From assembly GCA_030704765.1 (NCBI GenBank), contig JAUYDD010000205.1, forward strand, positions 1 to 14,457: a stretch of DNA of 14,457 nt. The letters are read 5' to 3'. The DNA comes from Nanobdellota archaeon (GTDB lineage: Archaea > Nanobdellota > Nanobdellia > Pacearchaeales > GW2011-AR1). Each line of letters begins with the position of its first letter. Positions within the stretch are counted from its first letter, which is position 1. The position numbers and the translations under genes were made by a program. Positions 1-5,317 of the stretch are shown here, in pieces. The notes beneath the pieces are model-generated. The model searched no databases and was not told the DNA's origin. It was given only the letters and a program-made list of their open reading frames with translations.

Positions 1-45
1 CTTTTAAGATGTGGATGTTAGTTTGTTTTAATTTCTGAGCATCCT

Positions 46-134
46 AAAAACAAGGGCCAATCAAACCACACTCGCCAGCAGGCGATTTTTTGCCGTGGCA
101 AAAAACCTTTAGGGTGTGGTGGCCCATTGTTTTT
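46..134. repeat. Cloverleaf-folding inverted repeat, possible structured RNA or MITE-like element
   Basis: The strand folds back on itself almost completely. Outer stem: 46-59 pairs with 120-134 (14 bp, one bulged A at 126; core GGGCCA/TGGCCC). After an unpaired ATCAA, a 7-bp stem ACCACAC (65-71)/GTGTGGT (114-120) closes a junction (T120 is shared between the two stems). Three hairpins fill that junction with no linker bases: 72-85 (TCGCC-AGCA-GGCGA), 86-105 (TTTTTTGCC-GT-GGCAAAAAA) and 106-113 (CC-TTTA-GG, weak). Local GC is well above the surroundings. A run of T follows on the plus strand (130-136). It lies about 30 nt past the stop codon of the minus-strand membrane-protein gene, so it could also end that transcript. 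The strand is undetermined. I recognise no RNA family. Confidence 0.7.
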
Positions 135-165
135 TTGATAAAAATAATAAGAATTTACAAATTTA

Positions 166-807
166 TCATCTTTCAAATCTTTTTGAAGCAAGGAAGAGTA
201 AAGATATTTCAAATATCATTGCTATAAATTTTATAAAGAATCCTATATATATCAAATAAGTGGAACCTGCAATTATATTGAGTATTCCTGCCACTTTTGA
301 TAATCTTATTTTATTCCCCAAGTTCAATATTCCAATACCGAACAATATAGTGATGATTCCAAAACCAATTGATATTATTAACCAAGCTGTTAGTGCTAAT
401 TTTTCCATTGCTTGTTTTTGTGCATCTGGATAATTATTAAGATTTATTTCAGAATCATAATTCTTTATAATATCTCCTATGTTATCTTGCGCTGATACTG
501 GCCTTACTATACTTAATGTTTGTGAATAAACAGAATAGAAAAGCAACAGGAATCCTAAGATTATCATTATCCAGGACATTATTTTCAATAATCTAGAATT
601 GAATCTTTTGCCTAGACAAGCAAAACCATAATAAAAAAATATAATCAATAGGTATTGCATCCAGTTAATTAAGATAAAAAAATAATTCAAACTAGTTTTT
701 CCAATGGTATTATCATAATCTATAACTAGAAATAAAAGATTTGTAATTGTCCAGACAATAATTAGGATTAATCCGGAAAATGCAGCTGTCTTAATTGGTT
801 TTTTCAT
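166..807 (-). CDS. Multi-span membrane protein, unrecognised
   Basis: 213-aa integral membrane protein with about six hydrophobic segments: roughly residues 8-29, 41-65, 73-94, 138-162, 170-190 and 192-208. A polar loop of about 45 residues (95-137) separates the first three from the last three and probably faces one side of the membrane. Basic residues cluster at the N-terminus (KKPIK), around 67-75 and at the C-terminus (SKRFER). No catalytic or transport motif is recognisable, and this layout is common in small DPANN genomes. The ATG is supported by a TATA-like TTTTTAAAC centred 25 nt upstream (minus strand), which would give a leaderless mRNA. It lies just downstream of the 79-codon gene in the same direction; that gene's stop overlaps this promoter. 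Function unknown. Confidence 0.75.
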   Translation of the reverse strand: MKKPIKTAAFSGLILIIVWTITNLLFLVIDYDNTIGKTSLNYFFILINWMQYLLIIFFYYGFACLGKRFNSRLLKIMSWIMIILGFLLLFYSVYSQTLSIVRPVSAQDNIGDIIKNYDSEINLNNYPDAQKQAMEKLALTAWLIISIGFGIITILFGIGILNLGNKIRLSKVAGILNIIAGSTYLIYIGFFIKFIAMIFEISLLFLASKRFER

Positions 808-822
808 AGTTCTATATAAGAT

Positions 823-840
823 AATAGTTTAAAAACTATT
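823..840 (-). promoter_or_regulatory. Promoter and palindrome upstream of the membrane-protein gene
   Basis: AATAGTTT (823-830) and AAACTATT (833-840) form a perfect inverted repeat with a 2-base centre. On the minus strand the middle reads TTTTTAAAC, a plausible archaeal TATA element centred about 25 nt before the ATG at 807. It overlaps the stop codon of the upstream gene, so it may instead be a short hairpin between two co-transcribed genes. Confidence 0.4.
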
Positions 841-1075
841 TCATTTTTTCATCACAGCACATTCTTCCTGAGGAAAAATATCCAAGAGCATTCAATGCTC
901 CTCTATCATCTAATTCAGGTTCAGGAGCGCCTAATTGTGTCACAGCTCTTTCATATGCACGTATCCTCTTTTTAGGAAGAAGAGCATCATCTTCAGTAAA
1001 AGTAGGTTCTTCAACAATTGGCTGCCTATTTCTAAGCATTCTTTCAAATCTTTGATTTCTAAAATATTCTGGCAT
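836..1075 (-). CDS. Small hypothetical protein, 79 aa
   Basis: Unrecognised soluble protein. Residues 1-20 are Arg-rich (FRNQRFERMLRNRQ); the middle is acidic (EEPTFTEDD) and then basic (PKKRIRAYERA); a CC pair lies near the C-terminus (RMCCDEKMK). No signal peptide, membrane segment or known motif. It is credited as real because a good TATA box (TTTATAAAC, 1096-1104) is centred 25 nt before the ATG, the spacing expected for a leaderless archaeal transcript, and because the next gene follows in the same direction. The alternation of basic and acidic patches suggests a nucleic-acid or ribosome-associated role, but that is speculation. Confidence 0.6.
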   Translation of the reverse strand: MPEYFRNQRFERMLRNRQPIVEEPTFTEDDALLPKKRIRAYERAVTQLGAPEPELDDRGALNALGYFSSGRMCCDEKMK

Positions 1076-1095
1076 TTGGAATATAGAAATAATTA

Positions 1096-1104
1096 GTTTA
1101 TAAA
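1096..1104 (-). promoter_or_regulatory. TATA box of the 79-aa gene
   Basis: Minus-strand TTTATAAAC centred 25 nt upstream of the ATG at 1075, with no Shine-Dalgarno sequence between. This fits leaderless transcription. Confidence 0.6.
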
Positions 1105-1105
1105 T

Positions 1106-1356
1106 CTTTTATTGTTGTTAAGTCAAGTTTCTAACTTGACATAATTGACTTATTTTTACTCCAATAATTTACCTTATCATTAATAATAAAATTAGCGAAA
1201 TCTTCGAGCAAGAGGAGGCGAGCATTTGCATTTAAGTATCTATATTGTATTCAAGAAATGCAAGTGTGAGATAAGATTGAGCATTATTAATTTGAACTGA
1301 GCGTTCAGCGAGGTGAGAGTAATGTTAAGAATTAAGGTTTACTTAATAATTCTGAT
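1106..1356. other. Non-coding interval with two hairpins
   Basis: No convincing gene. It contains a perfect 8-bp hairpin (GTCAAGTT 1122-1129, loop TCT, AACTTGAC 1133-1140), which could terminate or stabilise a transcript, and a longer inverted repeat, TTGCATTT (1226-1233) with AAATGCAA (1256-1263), whose arms extend imperfectly inward. Two patches are richer in G than the surroundings, near 1206-1224 and 1300-1318; both contain a GAGG(C/T)GAG string. The interval lies 3' of proS and 5' of the 79-aa gene on the minus strand. A small RNA or a fossil gene is possible; I cannot tell which. Confidence 0.35.
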
Positions 1357-2802
1357 TCAGTAAGATTTACCAATTCTTGCTATGTAATCTGCTGGTTTAT
1401 TGCAGATAATGCATTTTCCTTTATTTTTAGGCTGTTCATCTGGAATATTCAGGACTTTTGCACCTTCTGATTTGTATTTAAGCATATCTTCACATTCCCT
1501 ATTATTGCACAGGGGTGCTAATGCAATTTTTTTATTTTTAATAGCTTTTGATAATTCATCCAGGTTTTTTGTTTCTGTAATATTATCTTTAAGTAATTTT
1601 TCAGCTTTTTTATATAGAGATTCTTGTATGTCTTCTAGAATCTTTGGCAATTCTTTATTAAGATTTTCTATTTTTATTGACTGTTTTTTTAAATTATCCC
1701 TTCTTACTATGACTACTTCTTTTTTGTCTAAATCTCTTTTTCCAATCTCTATTCTTATTGGAATGCCTTTTAATTCATATTCATTATATTTGAAACCAGG
1801 CCTTACATCTTCTCGACTATCAAGTATAGGAGAATATTCTTCTAATTTCTTATTTATTTCACTAGCTTTTTTTAAAACATCGCTTTTATCTTTATCTGTA
1901 AATATAGGTATTATGACTATCTTGTTTGGCGCTATTTTTGGAGGAAGAACAAGACCTTTTTCATCAGAATGCATTGCAAACATGACTCCTAGCATCCTTG
2001 TTGTTATTGCATAAGTGTTTTGGTATGCATATTCTTCTTTACCTTTGTTATTTAAAAATTTTATATCATATGCTTTTGAAAAATTCTGGCCATCATAATG
2101 AAAATCAGGCCCTTGGATTGCTTTTCCATTAGGCATATAGAATTCAAGAGTGACTGTATAAACAGCTCCTGCGAATTTTTCTTTATCAGATTTTCTTCCT
2201 TCTAGGCCTGGTAAAGCTAGAAATTTTTCACATACTTCTTTATAGATTCCTATAATAATATCTTTTTCATTTTCAGCATCTTCTTTTGATGCAAATACAG
2301 TATGGCCTTCATTCCATAGGAACTCTCTTGTTCTTAAGAATGGCACTGGATGCTTGAATTCCCATCTTACAACATTGCACCATTGATTGTATCTTAAAGG
2401 CAAGTCTCTCCAGGATTTTATCCATTTAGAATAAGAAGGATAGATAATTGTTTCTGATGTAGGCCTTATTGCTAATCTTTCATTTAATTTTGTGTTTCCA
2501 GCTTCTGTAACCCATGCAACTTCTGGAGCAAATCCTTTTAAGTGCTCTTTTTCCTTTATTAAATGGCGTTCTGGAATAAAAAGCGGAAAATATACATTTT
2601 TAATACCTGATTTTTTGAACCTAAAATCCACTTCTTCTTTAATCTTATCCCAGATTGCATATGCTGTTGGTTTAAAGACCATACAACCAGATACATCAGT
2701 GTAATCAGCCAAGTCTGCTTTCAGCATTATCTGAGTGAACCAATCTGAAAACTCGTCTTTTTCAGCAGTTATACCTAGTTCATTCTTTTCTTGTTTTTTC
2801 AT
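1357..2802 (-). CDS. proS: Prolyl-tRNA synthetase, archaeal/eukaryotic type
   Basis: Class IIa aminoacyl-tRNA synthetase charging tRNA-Pro with proline in the cytoplasm. Its 481 aa match the archaeal-type ProRS, which lacks the bacterial editing insertion. Visible motifs: the TxE-type loop RPTSE (113-117), motif 2 around RTREF (157-161) followed by WNEGHTVF, and motif 3 around TTRMLG (267-272). The anticodon-binding domain starts near residue 293 (NKIVIIPI). The C-terminal zinc-binding domain has Cys432, Cys437, Cys464 and Cys467, and the chain ends in the characteristic aromatic Tyr481. The ATG at 2802 fits family N-termini (DEFSDWFTQIMLKADLADYT follows) and has a TTTTTTAAAC TATA element centred 25 nt upstream. 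It is transcribed divergently from the tRNA-Arg gene. Nothing looks damaged. Confidence 0.97.
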   Translation of the reverse strand: MKKQEKNELGITAEKDEFSDWFTQIMLKADLADYTDVSGCMVFKPTAYAIWDKIKEEVDFRFKKSGIKNVYFPLFIPERHLIKEKEHLKGFAPEVAWVTEAGNTKLNERLAIRPTSETIIYPSYSKWIKSWRDLPLRYNQWCNVVRWEFKHPVPFLRTREFLWNEGHTVFASKEDAENEKDIIIGIYKEVCEKFLALPGLEGRKSDKEKFAGAVYTVTLEFYMPNGKAIQGPDFHYDGQNFSKAYDIKFLNNKGKEEYAYQNTYAITTRMLGVMFAMHSDEKGLVLPPKIAPNKIVIIPIFTDKDKSDVLKKASEINKKLEEYSPILDSREDVRPGFKYNEYELKGIPIRIEIGKRDLDKKEVVIVRRDNLKKQSIKIENLNKELPKILEDIQESLYKKAEKLLKDNITETKNLDELSKAIKNKKIALAPLCNNRECEDMLKYKSEGAKVLNIPDEQPKNKGKCIICNKPADYIARIGKSY

Positions 2803-2822
2803 AAAAAAACTAGAATTAATAT

Positions 2823-2832
2823 GTTTAAAAAA
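2823..2832 (-). promoter_or_regulatory. TATA element of proS
   Basis: Minus-strand TTTTTTAAAC centred about 25 nt upstream of the proS ATG, consistent with a leaderless transcript. It lies in the 78-bp gap that must also hold the tRNA-Arg promoter on the other strand. Confidence 0.5.
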
Positions 2833-2880
2833 TCTTCTAAAACCAATAATCTTATTAATTCTTGAATTGTCTATATATCA

Positions 2881-3008
2881 GGGTCTGTAGTTTAATGGAT
2901 AAAACACTTGGTTTCGGTGAGAATTTTCATTTGACTATCTTAAAGATAGGTCAACAAATGAAAAATCGAAAAACCCAGGTGATCAAGGTTCGATTCCTTG
3001 CAGGCTCG
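2881..3008 (+). tRNA. tRNA-Arg (anticodon UCG) with an intron
   Basis: A complete cloverleaf forms after removing the intron. Acceptor GGGTCTG (2881-2887) pairs with CAGGCTC (3001-3007); discriminator G3008. D-arm GTTT...AAAC with loop AATGGATA. Anticodon stem CTTGG (2907-2911)/CCAGG (2975-2979); anticodon TCG at 2914-2916 preceded by U33. Variable loop TGAT; T-arm CAAGG-TTCGATT-CCTTG. CCA is not encoded. The intron is 56 nt after position 37. The gene lies between divergent proS and the Cas1/PolB module, whose first promoter starts about 60 bp past the tRNA 3' end; tRNA 3' ends are frequent integration sites for archaeal elements, including some casposons. Confidence 0.95.
2918..2973 (+). 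other. tRNA intron with canonical bulge-helix-bulge splice sites
   Basis: The splice sites follow from structure. Outer helix is the anticodon stem CUUGG/CCAGG. The 4-bp central helix is UUUC (2912-2915)/GAAA (2968-2971). The 5' bulge is GG^U (2916-2918) and the 3' bulge is AA^C (2972-2974), each cut after its second base by the archaeal splicing endonuclease. Inside the intron, GA/UC closes the motif, then a perfect 10-bp stem (2924-2933 with 2955-2964), then an apical hairpin CUAUC-UUAAA-GAUAG. The intron therefore folds as one long rod. Confidence 0.9.
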
Positions 3009-3032
3009 TTCATGCTCAGGGTATATTACATG

Positions 3033-3045
3033 TCGGAAATTCCGA
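3033..3045. promoter_or_regulatory. 13-bp palindrome upstream of the nuclease operon
   Basis: TCGGAA-A-TTCCGA is a perfect dyad located 24 bp after the tRNA and about 27 bp upstream of the TATA element at 3072-3081. The position suits a protein-binding site upstream of the promoter or an element-terminal site. Its G/C content is unusual for this intergenic DNA. I saw no second copy in the window. Confidence 0.4.
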
Positions 3046-3071
3046 ACCTTTATTCAATCGATTTAATTAAG

Positions 3072-3081
3072 TATTTAAATA
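3072..3081 (+). promoter_or_regulatory. TATA box of the nuclease operon
   Basis: TATTTAAATA, a near-consensus archaeal TATA element, centred about 26 nt upstream of the ATG at 3103. This predicts a leaderless mRNA starting at or next to the start codon. Confidence 0.65.
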
Positions 3082-3102
3082 ACCTCATATACTCTTTATA
3101 AA

Positions 3103-4188
3103 ATGGAATATCTTGTCAATCATATCAAGAATCGGCAAGACTTTTTAGAGCTACCAAAAATCTATAAAACTATTGCTGGGCTAAAGGGTAATGAATTAAG
3201 TTACTATCTTCTTTTTATCAATAAAGATAACGACTTGAAAGACGTATTGGATAGTATCTGTGAGAAGTATTATGGGGGAGAGGTATCATTTAAAGAGCTA
3301 TCAGAGACCGAAAAAGAAGCAGTTATTGTTATAGAAATCAAATTGGACGAGGAAAGATTCGCTAAGGGTATATTTTACTGGGAAAAAGAATCTAATCTTT
3401 TATACATGATTACTGATTTTGGTAAGAAAAAAAGAAAACTGTTAGAGAGCTTCTTATACAAAATGTATCCTCTGGTTGAAATCGTTTCTTTACCCTCACA
3501 ACAAGTAATTATCCCCCTGATAAATGGAATCCTTTCAGAAGGTTACAAGATAACTAGCTCGATGGTCTCTGAAAAGAAGTGGTGGGAAAAAGAAGAGAAA
3601 ATAAAATCTTCTCTAGAGTATCCTACGGGGATCCCCATAGAAGACGTTCTTGCTGTAATTAAAAAGAACAACGCATTCATTAATAGTCTATATCTTAATA
3701 TTTTGAATCAACAAGGGCTAAGAATATGTAAACTATTCATCTCGAGAAAAGGAACATTAAGATTCATTGATGGGAGCTTTGATTTCTTTTATGAATCAAT
3801 ATTTAATAAATCTCTACAGATAATAACTAACAGTTATGATAGCTTAAAAAATAGACAACAAATAAAAGATAAAATTAAGCCAATAGTAGTTAATTTTACT
3901 AACTTGAGTAAAGAACCTAAAACTATGATAAAAGAATTTACTCATGTTTTAAGAGATAATAGAGAAATCTCTTTAATGACACATCATAATGGGAATCCAT
4001 TTTTCTTTGCGGATGTTTCTGATATAAAAGAAGGATCTTTCTTTAGCGTTATGTTTGAATCACAATCAACAGAATCTAGATTGACTATATTACCTCAAGA
4101 AGTATCTTCACAAATAGCTCTCTCTAAGTTTATACATTACATATTTAATCGTTTTGGCGAGGGAGAATTGGTCTTTAAAGATGGTTAA
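3103..4188 (+). CDS. Unrecognised protein, 361 aa, first gene of the nuclease operon
   Basis: I do not recognise a family. The chain is soluble, without signal peptide or membrane helix, and reads as alternating alpha/beta. Residues 1-115 hold several strand-like runs (ELSYYLLFIN, EAVIVIEIKL, NLLYMITDF). Residues 135-210 are more helical, with a Trp-rich stretch (EKKWWEKEEK) and a possible small helical domain (PIEDVLAVIKKNNAFINSLY). The C-terminal third again has strands (FFFADVSD, GSFFSVMF). The start is fixed by the TATA box 26 nt upstream. The next gene begins inside its last codons (ATG 4181, this stop 4186-4188), so the two are translationally coupled and the product probably works with the PD-(D/E)xK protein. 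As the outermost gene next to the tRNA, it may be cargo or part of mobilisation. Confidence 0.8.
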   Translation: MEYLVNHIKNRQDFLELPKIYKTIAGLKGNELSYYLLFINKDNDLKDVLDSICEKYYGGEVSFKELSETEKEAVIVIEIKLDEERFAKGIFYWEKESNLLYMITDFGKKKRKLLESFLYKMYPLVEIVSLPSQQVIIPLINGILSEGYKITSSMVSEKKWWEKEEKIKSSLEYPTGIPIEDVLAVIKKNNAFINSLYLNILNQQGLRICKLFISRKGTLRFIDGSFDFFYESIFNKSLQIITNSYDSLKNRQQIKDKIKPIVVNFTNLSKEPKTMIKEFTHVLRDNREISLMTHHNGNPFFFADVSDIKEGSFFSVMFESQSTESRLTILPQEVSSQIALSKFIHYIFNRFGEGELVFKDG

Positions 4189-5317
4189 GAAAGAAGTTGT
4201 TTTTGATAATTGTTTAAAAGAATTACAAAGGTACTATGACAGTACGCTCATTGTTACACTTTTTTCAGATCTTTTTAATAAGAATTTTTCTTTAGGAGAG
4301 ATAAGGTTTATAGAACATGATCTAAAGAAAATTGATGATTCTTTAAAACAAGAAATAATTAATCTATCTAAGAAAGATATTCTTGAAAAGTTCAGGGATA
4401 AAATAAAAAGTTTAGGCAAGATAGAGATAGATCTACTTATAAAAAATGGAAAGTTTGATATATTAGAATTTAAAACAAGCATATCGAGTAATCCTCAAGA
4501 ATTAGACAACACTATCAAACAAATATTAGATCGAGATACAGATCTAATTTCAGACCTTGAAGTGTTGGAAACAAACAACATTATTTTTCTTTGTCATAAA
4601 GACGATACTAATAATGTTTTAAATATGATAAATGAAAGGAAGCAGAAAAGCCAGTTTAATATTAAAAGAAAATTATTCTTTTTAGAATGGATACAAGCGG
4701 ATAATAAGGAGCATATACCTTGTTTGTATATAGAATTTAAAGAAGGAGATCCCACTATGCCCAAGATTATAGAACAAATCAAAAAAGATAAGGTTTGTTA
4801 TCCTGCTACAGATTTGTGTATACTCAGGCAACGAAAAAGATTTATGATAACTGGCAAAAAACCGCCTAGACCCTATCTCTTAAATATTTTTAAGAAATTC
4901 TTAATAGAATATATCCATCCGATAATCAATCAAGCAAAAGTTCCTAATGAGTATTCATTACCTGAAGATATTACTTCTTTGAAACAGCAGTTTATAGAAA
5001 AATATACAAACGACTATTCTAAACCAAGAAATGAATGGTTTGACGAATGTTTACAATTATTTAGCAAAATAAAGTTTATCCGAACAGAGAATAATAAACT
5101 TATAGTGATTATAAATGAGCTTACAAAAGAAAGGAAGGAAAAGGATGACGATAAATTTTTCTCAAGATTATATTCTAATGAGTTGTTTAATAACTTTGTT
5201 AAAAAAGGAAAAAAGCAAAAGAAAACAGAAGAAAAAGCGAAAAAGATAAGAGAAGATAAACAAATGGTTTCTTTAGAAAAATACTTTCCAAGTAAGGAAC
5301 AATCTACATTATCTTAA
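4181..5317 (+). CDS. Putative PD-(D/E)xK nuclease with a C-terminal PCNA-binding-like peptide
   Basis: 378-aa protein. Residues 80-100 have the PD-(D/E)xK nuclease pattern: IEID84LLI, then FDILE96FK98TS, giving Asp84, Glu96 and Lys98 as metal-binding and catalytic candidates. A helical region precedes it, and a strand (NNIIFLCHK, 132-140) follows. The C-terminus carries a Lys-rich linker (341-360) ending in MVSLEKYF (362-369), which resembles a PIP box (x-x-x-L-x-x-aromatic-aromatic, Met in place of Gln). That would tether it to the sliding clamp. I chose the ATG at 4181, overlapping the upstream stop; an in-frame TTG at 4154 would add nine residues. It converges on polB with a few bases of overlap. 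A DNA-processing role in the element is inferred; a defence nuclease is the alternative. Confidence 0.7.
   Translation: MVKKEVVFDNCLKELQRYYDSTLIVTLFSDLFNKNFSLGEIRFIEHDLKKIDDSLKQEIINLSKKDILEKFRDKIKSLGKIEIDLLIKNGKFDILEFKTSISSNPQELDNTIKQILDRDTDLISDLEVLETNNIIFLCHKDDTNNVLNMINERKQKSQFNIKRKLFFLEWIQADNKEHIPCLYIEFKEGDPTMPKIIEQIKKDKVCYPATDLCILRQRKRFMITGKKPPRPYLLNIFKKFLIEYIHPIINQAKVPNEYSLPEDITSLKQQFIEKYTNDYSKPRNEWFDECLQLFSKIKFIRTENNKLIVIINELTKERKEKDDDKFFSRLYSNELFNNFVKKGKKQKKTEEKAKKIREDKQMVSLEKYFPSKEQSTLS

Noticed and set aside
18..212. 64-codon minus-strand ORF
   Set aside because: It runs through the palindromic 46-134 structure, overlaps the end of the membrane-protein gene, and has no promoter; composition is not protein-like.
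1400..2014. 204-codon plus-strand ORF inside proS
   Set aside because: Antisense shadow of a well-supported synthetase gene.
2862..3101. 79-codon ORF across the tRNA
   Set aside because: It reads through the tRNA and its intron; no independent support.
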